From Gammaproteobacteria bacterium (GTDB taxonomy: Bacteria > Pseudomonadota > Gammaproteobacteria > Steroidobacterales > GCA-2729495): a stretch of DNA of 6,942 nt. The position numbers were made by a program, and so were the translations under genes. The notes beneath the pieces were generated by a model. The model was not told the origin of the DNA, ran no database searches, and worked only from the letters and a program-made list of their open reading frames with translations. Positions 1 through 5,457 of the stretch are shown here, piece after piece (the stretch's first letter is position 1; each line of letters opens with the position of its first letter). The stretch spans positions 1 through 6,942 of the forward strand of contig JAHDYN010000092.1 of assembly GCA_023383735.1 (NCBI GenBank), given 5' to 3'.

Positions 1-54
1 ACCGACGAAGAGCAGCAGCAGGATCTTGTTGCGTTGTTTTGCGTCTATGTCCAT
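1..54 (-). CDS. N-terminal fragment of a membrane-anchored protein (runs off the left edge)
   Basis: Only the first 18 codons are present, reading leftward from an ATG at 54: MDIDAKQRNKILLLLFVG. This is a short charged cytoplasmic start followed by the beginning of a hydrophobic stretch, as in a single-pass membrane anchor or the first helix of a small membrane protein. It starts 15 nt after the stop codon of the TetR gene on the same strand, so the two are probably co-transcribed. The ribosome-binding site is weak (an AGGGG overlapping the upstream stop). The family cannot be recognised from so few residues. Small membrane proteins with this kind of start are common, for example near cytochrome oxidase assembly genes, but nothing here supports a choice. 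Confidence 0.55.
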   Translation of the reverse strand, partial: MDIDAKQRNKILLLLFVG

Positions 55-69
55 TCGAACCCGGAACCC

Positions 70-657
70 CTAGTTGATCAGTACGCTCTCGACCATGCGG
101 CGCAATTCGCGCTTTACAGCTGCCTTGTTGCCATGCCTTATCGCCTGTCGTGACGCGGCCTCGACCATGCCCGCAACCAGGGCCGTCACGAGCTGCACAT
201 CGCGGCGTTTGCCTTTCAGCAACTCGGTCACTGCGCCCTCCAGCACCGCATTGGGCAGGCTGTGCAACGCGATGATCTGCTTGCGCAGCTCCGGCGCCGC
301 CTCGCGAATCTCTCCCATCAGCTCCATCGTGGCGTGGGCCGGACTCGTGGCGATTTCGATCTGGGTATCCAGCCAGGCGGCGATCCGCGGCAGCGGATCC
401 GGATAGCGGCCCTCCAGGGACTTCAGTTCCTCGACGAAAGGCACCATGTCCCGCAGCACACAGGCAAGCAGGATATGGTCCTTGTTCGGGTAGTACCGGT
501 AGAGGGAGTTGCGGGCCAGCCCGACCGCCTGGGCGATGTCTTCCATGTCGGTACCGCGGTAGCCGAGATCCCGGAACAGCTGGGTCGCGGCGCTGAGGAT
601 CCGCCCCGTCTGCAGGCGGACATGCTCCTCGATGTTGGCGGCTTCAATTCTGGGCAT
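70..657 (-). CDS. TetR/AcrR-family transcriptional regulator
   Basis: A 195-residue one-component repressor of typical family length. Residues about 17-63 form the N-terminal DNA-binding domain. The helix-turn-helix is clear around residues 37-58, with DIAQAVGLARNSLYRYYPNK matching the family pattern of a recognition helix ending in LYRYF-x-NK/SK. Residues about 75-195 are the all-helical ligand-binding and dimerisation part, which is variable in this family, so the inducer cannot be predicted. The ATG at 657 gives a full HTH domain, but no Shine-Dalgarno sequence lies upstream (the mRNA there reads GGTAAAACCCC), so translation may be weak or nearly leaderless. The gene precedes a membrane-protein gene on the same strand and faces away from the lipoprotein gene. 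A role in controlling either neighbour, or itself, is inference. Confidence 0.93.
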   Translation of the reverse strand: MPRIEAANIEEHVRLQTGRILSAATQLFRDLGYRGTDMEDIAQAVGLARNSLYRYYPNKDHILLACVLRDMVPFVEELKSLEGRYPDPLPRIAAWLDTQIEIATSPAHATMELMGEIREAAPELRKQIIALHSLPNAVLEGAVTELLKGKRRDVQLVTALVAGMVEAASRQAIRHGNKAAVKRELRRMVESVLIN

Positions 658-682
658 GGGGTTTTACCGACACAGCGTCGAT

Positions 683-712
683 ATCATGAAGTGCATAGCG
701 GTCTGTCGTCAA
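683..712 (-). promoter_or_regulatory. Putative sigma-70 promoter of the TetR gene
   Basis: Read on the minus strand, TTGACG (complement of 707-712) matches five of six bases of the -35 consensus. After an 18-nt spacer, CATGAT (complement of 683-688) matches four of six bases of the -10. Transcription would begin about 20 nt before the ATG at 657, giving a very short leader. Position and spacing are good, but the -10 is imperfect. No clear operator palindrome for autoregulation was found next to it. Confidence 0.4.
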
Positions 713-750
713 CTTCTCGCCCGAAGCAGTGGCGCCGGCTGCCCGGCGAA

Positions 751-777
751 TTCAGCACACGGGTATTGGTGTATGCT
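751..777 (+). promoter_or_regulatory. Weak candidate promoter upstream of the lipoprotein leader
   Basis: TTCAGC (751-756) and TATGCT (772-777) could be -35 and -10 boxes. The spacer is only 15 nt and the -35 matches the consensus at just three positions. Its appeal is its place, just before the run of hairpins at 783-969. A start here would give the lipoprotein mRNA a leader of roughly 225 nt. Confidence 0.2.
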
Positions 778-782
778 AGCGG

Positions 783-969
783 AGCCTGCCGGCTCTCAGC
801 AGGCTTCAGGCTGTCAGCGGGATGGCGGGACGGGTTTCGGACGGATGACCGGAACCCATACGGAAATTCCGGCTGGCGGCAATGGGATGGGAACCGGCTT
901 CGGCAAACAGGCGTTCACGGGGGGTGTCCCGTGACCGGCTTGCCGATATCAGGCAGAAAATTTGCCTGA
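783..969 (+). other. Multi-hairpin region, possible structured 5' leader or small RNA
   Basis: Four clear stems lie in about 190 nt. AGCCTGC (783-789) pairs with GCAGGCT (799-805). GGGTTTCGG (832-840) pairs with CCGGAACCC (849-857), nine pairs with one G-U. TCACGGG (915-921) pairs with CCCGTGA (928-934). TCAGGCA (949-955) pairs with TGCCTGA (963-969). An alternative pairing CCGGAA (849-854) with TTCCGG (867-872) excludes the second stem, so two folds are possible there. ACCGGCTT occurs twice (893-900 and 934-941). No U-run follows any stem, so these are not ordinary terminators. It resembles no riboswitch class I can recognise. It may be the leader of the lipoprotein mRNA, whose ribosome-binding site lies 26 nt after the last stem. 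Confidence 0.4.
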
Positions 970-995
970 GTCTGGCCGTTGAATGTTGTCGATAC

Positions 996-1001
996 AGGAG
1001 G
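996..1001 (+). promoter_or_regulatory. Strong Shine-Dalgarno for the lipoprotein
   Basis: AGGAGG is the full consensus, eight bases before the ATG at 1010. It fixes that start and suggests high translation, as expected for an abundant envelope protein. Confidence 0.85.
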
Positions 1002-1009
1002 ATGAATAA

Positions 1010-1339
1010 ATGAGCACTACGATCCGTAAGGCCTGGCTTGGTCTGCCAGTTGCACTGCTGATGATCGCCGGCTGCGGCGGCAAGCCCGCTGAGCAGGCGA
1101 CCGAAGCCGCTGAACAGGCGACCGAAGCTGCAGAAATCGCCATGGAAAGCGCTTCAGAGGCGGTTGAGGCTGCTGGTGATGCCGGCGCTGCCGCTGCCGA
1201 TGCTGCTGATTCAGCGGTTGACGCCGCCGGCGCTGCAGTTGACGCCGCTGCTGCCGACGCAAGCGCTGCTGCCGATGCGGCTGCTGACGCTGCCGGTGCT
1301 GCTGCCGACGCTGCCACCGAGGCTGCTCCGGCACAGTAA
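1010..1339 (+). CDS. Small alanine-rich lipoprotein
   Basis: A 109-residue predicted lipoprotein. The N-terminus has a positive start (R6, K7), a hydrophobic core (residues 8-20) and a lipobox IAGC with the lipidated cysteine at C22. After a GGKP linker, the mature part is almost entirely Ala, Asp, Glu, Thr and Ser. It begins with two exact EQATEAA heptads and continues as Ala-rich AAD/AAG units to the C-terminal EAAPAQ. Such a sequence should form a long helix, probably an alanine-zipper-like coiled coil as in short murein-lipoprotein-type proteins. Unlike Braun's lipoprotein it does not end in lysine, so covalent linkage to peptidoglycan is not expected. The strong ribosome-binding site, long leader and strong terminator suggest an independent, well-expressed single-gene unit. 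Low complexity makes homology calls unreliable. An outer-membrane structural or stress role is inference. Confidence 0.85.
   Translation: MSTTIRKAWLGLPVALLMIAGCGGKPAEQATEAAEQATEAAEIAMESASEAVEAAGDAGAAAADAADSAVDAAGAAVDAAAADASAAADAAADAAGAAADAATEAAPAQ
1091..1132 (+). repeat. Two 21-nt tandem repeats inside the lipoprotein gene
   Basis: Bases 1091-1111 and 1112-1132 are near-identical copies differing at three positions, each encoding EQATEAA. The changes are one non-coding-effect swap in each of three codons (GAG/GAA, GCC/GCT, GCT/GCA), so the heptad is conserved at protein level. It looks like a past duplication extending the helical repeat. Confidence 0.8.
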
Positions 1340-1359
1340 TCCAGAAAGGTCATTCTGGA
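1340..1359 (+). other. Small hairpin just after the lipoprotein stop codon
   Basis: TCCAGAA (1340-1346) and TTCTGGA (1353-1359) form a perfect seven-pair stem with a six-base loop, directly after the stop codon and five bases before the main terminator stem. Lacking a U-run, it is not a terminator by itself. It may stabilise the 3' end of the mRNA. Confidence 0.55.
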
Positions 1360-1364
1360 CATGA

Positions 1365-1396
1365 CGGGGACCGCTCACGCGGTCCCCGTTTTTTTT
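1365..1396 (+). terminator. Strong rho-independent terminator of the lipoprotein gene
   Basis: CGGGGACCGC (1365-1374) and GCGGTCCCCG (1379-1388) form a perfect ten-pair GC-rich stem with a TCAC loop, followed at once by eight T residues (1389-1396). It separates the lipoprotein unit from the hydrolase-cytochrome cluster and makes any hydrolase start upstream of it implausible. Confidence 0.96.
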
Positions 1397-1448
1397 GCCC
1401 GCCGCTCATGCAACACTGTGCCGGAGCAGCCTCGGCGGCGCGCCGACC

Positions 1449-1454
1449 GGAGAG
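1449..1454 (+). promoter_or_regulatory. Ribosome-binding site deciding the hydrolase start
   Basis: GGAGAG lies five bases before the ATG at 1460. The open frame continues back to an ATG at 1361, but that codon sits at the foot of the terminator stem and the extra 33 residues look like translated non-coding sequence, so 1460 is preferred. Confidence 0.7.
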
Positions 1455-1459
1455 TATTC

Positions 1460-2431
1460 ATGCGTTGGTTACGGTATCTGGGCTATGCCCTTGGCGGCAT
1501 CCTCGTAACCGGCTGCATCGCCTTTCTGATCGCGGCCTGGATCTATCGCGACATCCCGGCCGAGGTGCTGGAAGCGAAGTACATGAGCCCGGCATCGAAG
1601 TTCCTGAACGTCGACGGGGTCCGGATTCACTACCGCGATGAGGGCAGCGGCCCTCCCCTGATCCTCATTCACGCCAATTTCGGCAGTCTGCTGAGCTGGG
1701 ATGATGCCGTCGAGTCGCTGAAGCACACGCATCGCGTCCTGCGTTTCGACATGACCGGTCACGGACTCACGGGGCCGGATCCTTCCGGCGACTACAGCCT
1801 CGAGCGTACGGTCGAGCTGACCGCCCGTTTCGTCGATGCGCTCCAGCTGGAACACTTTTCGATCGGCGGCACATCGCTCGGCGGCACCGTCGCGATGCAT
1901 TACGCGGCTGCACATCCTGACCGGGTGGAGCGGCTGATCCTGCTGAGCCCCGGCGCACTGGAAGGCCGGTCGATGCAGCGCGCCGGACGCGCGGTACCCA
2001 AAGCCGCCGACATCCTCAAGTACATTGCACCGCGGGCCCTGGCCGAGTTCATGCTGACCTCGCGCTTCGGTGACCCCGCCAAAGTGAACGACAAGCTCAT
2101 CGACCAGTGGTACGACATGTGGATGCGCGAAGGACAGCGCGCAGCGATCCTGGCCCGGCTGCGCAGTTACTCGAGCGCGGATATCGTCAAGGTCACCGCT
2201 GCAGTCCGCACCCCCACGCTGATCCTCTGGGGTGAAGCCAACCCCCAGGCACCGGTCGAGCAGGCAGAAGAACTGCGGCAGATGCTCAGCAGTGCACCCG
2301 GGGTAACTGTCATCACCTATCCGGGCATAGGCCATATGGCCGCTGAGGAAGCCGGCCCCGCAATCGCCAGGGATATTGAGGCCTGGCTGGCGAATCCTGC
2401 GGTCGCAAGGGAGGCATCGGTTCAGCCGTGA
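1460..2431 (+). CDS. Membrane-anchored alpha/beta-hydrolase
   Basis: A 323-residue alpha/beta-hydrolase-fold protein. Residues about 6-28 are a hydrophobic anchor, so the catalytic domain probably faces the periplasm. VTGC at 16-19 resembles a lipobox, but the hydrophobic run continues past C19, favouring a transmembrane helix. The fold starts near residue 48 (FLNVDGVRIHYRDEG). H71-A-N-F-G75-S76 is the oxyanion-hole turn, usually HG. R96-F-D-M-T-G-H-G is the conserved strand-turn. G137-T-S139-L-G is the nucleophile elbow. H292 in GIGHMAAEE is the catalytic histidine. At the usual acid position (LWGExD) there is N261 instead of Asp, so the triad is unusual unless another acid serves. The substrate cannot be inferred; esterases, lactonases and C-C hydrolases share this fold. 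It heads a four-gene cluster, and its stop overlaps the next start by 4 nt. Confidence 0.9.
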   Translation: MRWLRYLGYALGGILVTGCIAFLIAAWIYRDIPAEVLEAKYMSPASKFLNVDGVRIHYRDEGSGPPLILIHANFGSLLSWDDAVESLKHTHRVLRFDMTGHGLTGPDPSGDYSLERTVELTARFVDALQLEHFSIGGTSLGGTVAMHYAAAHPDRVERLILLSPGALEGRSMQRAGRAVPKAADILKYIAPRALAEFMLTSRFGDPAKVNDKLIDQWYDMWMREGQRAAILARLRSYSSADIVKVTAAVRTPTLILWGEANPQAPVEQAEELRQMLSSAPGVTVITYPGIGHMAAEEAGPAIARDIEAWLANPAVAREASVQP

Positions 2432-2763
2432 TCACTGCCAGCCTGCAGCTCCCGGTAGTGCTGCTGTTCATGGCCCAGGCTACGACAGCCCAGACGCAGC
2501 CGGCAATGGATCCAAAAGGGTGGAACCTTGATACGGCCGCGCCGTCAAAGACCGAAACCGCTGCCGAGCCGCCGTCCACGCTGAACATGCGTGTCTACAA
2601 GGATTTCGACGGCCACATATCGCGTAACGGCGACACGCCATACGCCGTCGACGTCAGTGCGGTAATGACCCGCTGCAACGATGGCAGCCTGATCATCACG
2701 GCACTCGTGATCGGCGGCCAGCTCACCCCCCTGGACAACAAGTGTCCGGCCACCAGCAAATGA
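2428..2763 (+). CDS. Small exported protein of unknown function with two cysteines
   Basis: A 111-residue protein not recognised as any family. The GTG start at 2428 overlaps the hydrolase stop (GTGA). An AAGGGAGG lies at 2407-2414, with a long 13-nt spacing, so translation may depend on coupling. Starting there gives a plausible signal peptide (residues 1 to about 21: hydrophobic LPVVLLFMA then ATTA before QTQ). Starting at the next ATG (2470) would destroy it. The mature protein has a Pro/Thr/Ala-rich linker (about 22-52), then a compact part with NMRVYKDFDGHISRNGD and strand-like VDVSAVMTRC and SLIITALVIGG. C83 and C106 are the only cysteines and could form a disulfide in the periplasm. 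It is placed between the hydrolase and cytochrome c', 10 nt before the latter, so a role in the same envelope process is likely. The biochemical function is unknown. Confidence 0.75.
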   Translation: MITASLQLPVVLLFMAQATTAQTQPAMDPKGWNLDTAAPSKTETAAEPPSTLNMRVYKDFDGHISRNGDTPYAVDVSAVMTRCNDGSLIITALVIGGQLTPLDNKCPATSK

Positions 2764-2773
2764 GGTAGAAAAA

Positions 2774-3229
2774 ATGCGCCGATCCAGGCTGACCACCCTG
2801 CTGACCCTTGCCACGCTGGCTTTCGCCGGCAACAGTCTCGCTGCCACAACGCCAGCTGACGCGATCAAGTATCGCAAGGCCGTGATGTCAGCCATGGCAG
2901 CCCACACCAGCGCCTTCTCGCTGATCAGCTTCGGGCGGGTCGAGCACCAGGGCCACATGCTCGCGCATGTCGATGCGCTGGCCGTACTCGGAACCCAGCT
3001 CAAGGTCCTGTTTCCGGCCGGTACGGGCACCGGCGATACGGATGCCTTGCCGCTGATCTGGCAGGAGCAGGCCAGGTTTGGCGAACTGCTGACGGCGTCG
3101 GAAAAGTCGACTGCAGACCTTCGCGCTGCGGTGGCTGCCGGCGACAAGGCGGCAACCATGAAAGCCTTCAAGGCAGTCGGCGATTCCTGCAAGGGTTGTC
3201 ACGACCGGTACCGCAAAGAGAACGATTGA
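2774..3229 (+). CDS. Cytochrome c' (class II c-type cytochrome)
   Basis: A 151-residue exported haem protein. Residues 1-23 are a signal peptide (RRSR, then a Leu/Ala-rich core, with cleavage likely after SLA at 21-23). The mature domain of about 128 residues fits the four-helix cytochrome c' fold. IKYRKAVMSAM (31-41) is the conserved first helix, and the haem-binding C139-K-G-C142-H143 followed by DRYRK lies eight residues from the C-terminus, the hallmark position of class II. H143 would be the proximal iron ligand. Family members are five-coordinate periplasmic haem proteins that bind NO and CO, and some take part in NO tolerance or electron transfer. A GAGGT ribosome-binding site lies seven bases before the ATG, overlapping the previous stop. 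The stop shares its last base with the start of the diheme cytochrome gene, indicating co-expression. Confidence 0.93.
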   Translation: MRRSRLTTLLTLATLAFAGNSLAATTPADAIKYRKAVMSAMAAHTSAFSLISFGRVEHQGHMLAHVDALAVLGTQLKVLFPAGTGTGDTDALPLIWQEQARFGELLTASEKSTADLRAAVAAGDKAATMKAFKAVGDSCKGCHDRYRKEND

Positions 3230-4368
3230 TGAGCCGGCGACCGTGGCTCCGCGTGGAGTCCCGGCTTTGCGCCGCCCTGCTGGTCTGGCTGAGCGTGTCG
3301 ACTGGCACGGCAGCATCGGCCGAACAGTCGGCCGACCGGATGGAGCGCGGGCGCTACCTCATCCATGCGGGCGGCTGCATCAGCTGTCATACGGCTGACC
3401 GCCCGGACGCCATCCCGCTGGCTGGAGGCCGCCGCCTGGAGACACCGTTCGGGGTTTTCTATTCCCCCAACCTCACACCCGACCCCAAGACCGGCCTGGG
3501 CGGCTGGACAGATGCCGACTTCAACGCAGCGCTCCGGCACGGCCGGGCACCGGATGGCAGCCCCTACTATCCGGTGTTTCCCTATCCGGCCTATGCGGGC
3601 ATGAGCGATCGCGACGTGGCAGCGATCGCTGCCTGGCTGCGCAGCCTCCCGCCGGTCGACAACCCGGTGCCCGCGCACGAACTGCCCTGGTACCTGGGAT
3701 CGCGCTGGGTGATGCTCGGCTGGAATCTGCTCTTCTTCGATTCACGGCCCTTCACGGCAGACCCGGCCCGGGACACAGACTGGAATCGCGGCGCCTATCT
3801 GGTACGCCACCTCGGCCATTGCGGGGAATGTCATACGCCACGAAATCTGCTCGGCGCGCGCGATGATTCGCGTGAGCTGGCCGGCAACCCGGATGGCCCC
3901 GACAACGAAAAGATTCCGAACATCCGCCAGGATCGTGACGGCGGGATCGGCCGGTGGTCGATCGAGGACCTGCTCCTGTTCCTGGAAATGGGCATGCTGC
4001 CGGATGGCGACTTCACCGGCTCGTCGATGAGCGCGGTGATCGACGACAACACGAGCCATCTGACCGCAGACGATCGCCGCGCGATCGCGGTTTACCTGCA
4101 GTCGCTGGCACCGCTCGATTCACCATACAGCGGCGCCCCGGCCCGCACAGCACATTTTCACCATGAGAGCCGTGCGGGCCGTCACGGTTCCGGGCAGCAA
4201 TCTGCTGTTAAAGTGTGCAGGCCTCAACAAGAACAAGAAAAATGGCAGGAGTGTCTTCAGCGCACCTGGTTCCGGTGGATTGCCATCGGCTGCAGCCCGG
4301 CATGTATGTGGCCGAGCTCGACCGACCCTGGCTGCAAACACCGTTCCATGCACATGGCTTCATGCTGA
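3229..4368 (+). CDS. Periplasmic diheme cytochrome c (alcohol/gluconate dehydrogenase cytochrome-subunit type)
   Basis: The frame encodes 379 residues, but only about the first 305 look genuine. Residues 1-31 are a signal peptide ending ASA. Domain one has C50-I-S-C53-H54, PLAGGRRLETPFGVFYSPNL and M125 as likely axial ligand. Domain two has C198-G-E-C201-H202-TPRN and likely ligand M267, ending at AIAVYLQSL (285-293). Order and motifs match the cytochrome subunits of membrane alcohol, gluconate and related dehydrogenases, which often carry a third haem domain absent here. No dehydrogenase subunit is nearby, so its electron donor is unknown. The ATG at 3229 shares its A with the cytochrome c' stop and has AAGAG upstream; an in-frame start at 3196 lies inside that gene and is less likely. 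After about 4150 the codons lose their usual GC-rich third positions and the frame runs into the HD-GYP gene, suggesting a lost stop or a 3' frameshift. Confidence 0.88.
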   Translation: MSRRPWLRVESRLCAALLVWLSVSTGTAASAEQSADRMERGRYLIHAGGCISCHTADRPDAIPLAGGRRLETPFGVFYSPNLTPDPKTGLGGWTDADFNAALRHGRAPDGSPYYPVFPYPAYAGMSDRDVAAIAAWLRSLPPVDNPVPAHELPWYLGSRWVMLGWNLLFFDSRPFTADPARDTDWNRGAYLVRHLGHCGECHTPRNLLGARDDSRELAGNPDGPDNEKIPNIRQDRDGGIGRWSIEDLLLFLEMGMLPDGDFTGSSMSAVIDDNTSHLTADDRRAIAVYLQSLAPLDSPYSGAPARTAHFHHESRAGRHGSGQQSAVKVCRPQQEQEKWQECLQRTWFRWIAIGCSPACMWPSSTDPGCKHRSMHMASC

Positions 4369-5456
4369 GCCATGCGGAGCAGATCGAGGCATTGCGCCGC
4401 GTCTGCAGCTACGTGTATGTCGATCCGGCACTTTCGGAACACAGCGAGAACGGGCTGTTCAGTACCGGCCTGACCGAACGGCTGACAACCCTGAAATCCG
4501 GCGAACCGCCCTCCAGCCTCGACCGCAGCCGCCACGCACTGCACGAGACCAGTCACGTACTGGATGCGACCGTACGCGAGGCACGGCGCGCGGAACAGAT
4601 CACGCTCACGGCACCGCGACTGGCGCTGAAGGAACTGGTCAGCCGGATACTTGCCGACAACGATGTCCTGCCATGGCTGATTGCAACGGAATTGCATGTC
4701 GGTTTTCTCTACCGGCGGGCGCTCGGCTCGGCCACGCTCATGACGATTGCCGGTCACCGGATCGGTTTTGAACGGGAGTTGCTCGATGAACTGGCCCTGG
4801 CCGGCCTGCTGCTCGACATCGGCAAGATCTCGGTACCCATCACCATCCTGGCCAAACCCTCGCGCCTGAGCGAGGCCGAACGCGGCTTCATCACGCGACA
4901 TGTGCGGCGCGGGCTGTACATGGTTCGGGCAGCCGAAGCGATTTCTGCCCCGCTGGAAGAGGCCCTGCTCGGCCATCATGAACGACTCGATGGCAGCGGG
5001 TATCCCCGCGGCATCCGTGGCACACACCTGCCTCTCACCGCGCGCCTGGCGGGAATTGTCGACACCTATGACGCCTTGTTGCAGAACCGGAGCTACAGCC
5101 CGGCGCTGGCCGCGCACGATGCCATACGGCTCGTCAATTCCATGCGCAACCGCCAGTTCGATTCCGCGCTGGTCAAGGCCTTTATCCTGGCGCTCGGCGT
5201 CTGGCCGACGGGTTCGTGGGTACAGCTTGCGGATGGCCGCTTCGGTATCGTCCGCAGCCAGGCGCCCGATGAACCGGCCCGGCCCCTGATCGCGCTGGTC
5301 TGCGACAGCGACGGTCAGGCACTGGAAACCTATGCCCGGCTCTGGCGGCCGGCCCGGCGCAGCGATATTGCCCGCGCAGTGCTGCCTGGCCAGGTACAGG
5401 CAAGCCGGCGTATCGTCGATGCAGCCGTATCGGCGGCTGCAAGTCTTGCCGCCTGA
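4242..5456 (+). CDS. DUF3391 / HD-GYP domain protein with a degenerate metal site
   Basis: A 404-residue cytoplasmic protein. Residues 8-62 are the DUF3391 domain, very recognisable in LQPGMYVAELDRPWLQTPF and YVYVDP. Residues about 150-320 are the HD-GYP domain, which in active members linearises cyclic-di-GMP. HVRRG (H220), H245-H246-E-R-L-D250-G-S-G-Y254-P and D274 in IVDTYDAL are kept. The usual LLHDIGK reads G188-L-L-L191-D192-I-G-K, so the HD histidine is leucine. By hand alignment, the first histidine (HS motif) is R159 and the glutamate four residues before is F155. It may bind rather than cleave the nucleotide. The tail (WPTGSWVQL, about 321 on) is the usual family extension. ATG 4242 is chosen because it keeps DUF3391 whole. 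Its ribosome-binding site is weak, and a GTG at 4215 is an alternative. The start lies inside the 3' extension of the cytochrome frame. Confidence 0.9.
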   Translation: MAGVSSAHLVPVDCHRLQPGMYVAELDRPWLQTPFHAHGFMLSHAEQIEALRRVCSYVYVDPALSEHSENGLFSTGLTERLTTLKSGEPPSSLDRSRHALHETSHVLDATVREARRAEQITLTAPRLALKELVSRILADNDVLPWLIATELHVGFLYRRALGSATLMTIAGHRIGFERELLDELALAGLLLDIGKISVPITILAKPSRLSEAERGFITRHVRRGLYMVRAAEAISAPLEEALLGHHERLDGSGYPRGIRGTHLPLTARLAGIVDTYDALLQNRSYSPALAAHDAIRLVNSMRNRQFDSALVKAFILALGVWPTGSWVQLADGRFGIVRSQAPDEPARPLIALVCDSDGQALETYARLWRPARRSDIARAVLPGQVQASRRIVDAAVSAAASLAA

Positions 5457-5457
5457 G

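Larger units (their letters stand above)
658..1009. other. Gene-free intergenic region between divergent tetR and lipoprotein genes
   Basis: A 352-nt stretch with no convincing gene. The left part (about 658-715) holds the likely promoter of the TetR gene. The right part (783-969) is packed with inverted repeats, described separately. It ends in a strong ribosome-binding site for the lipoprotein. Open frames crossing it lack ribosome-binding sites and family resemblance. Confidence 0.7.

Noticed and set aside
262..969. Long plus-strand open frames covering the tetR gene and the gap (262-969 and 632-934)
   Set aside because: They run antisense through the clear TetR gene or across hairpin-rich non-coding sequence, have no ribosome-binding sites, and the products look like no protein family.
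880..970. A cyclic-di-GMP (GEMM) riboswitch in the lipoprotein leader
   Set aside because: GGCAAACAGGCG gave a passing resemblance, but the conserved core and the tetraloop-receptor elements are absent.
949..1362. Alanine-rich minus-strand frame opposite the lipoprotein
   Set aside because: Its alanine richness is the mirror of the GC-biased repeats. The plus strand has a consensus ribosome-binding site, lipobox and terminator in the right order.
1361..1459. An upstream ATG at 1361 extending the hydrolase by 33 residues
   Set aside because: It sits at the foot of a strong intrinsic terminator, has no ribosome-binding site, and the added residues do not resemble the family. The ATG at 1460 has GGAGAG at good spacing.
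1469..2335. A 288-codon minus-strand open frame opposite the hydrolase
   Set aside because: The plus strand encodes a complete alpha/beta hydrolase with its motifs in order; the antisense product has none.
4170..4188. Hairpin CCGTG/CACGG after the cytochrome domain as a terminator
   Set aside because: The stem is only five to seven pairs including a wobble, and no T-run follows.
4163..4771. A 202-codon plus-strand frame starting between cytochrome and HD-GYP genes
   Set aside because: It overlaps the DUF3391 coding region in another frame and encodes an Arg/Thr-rich sequence without family resemblance.
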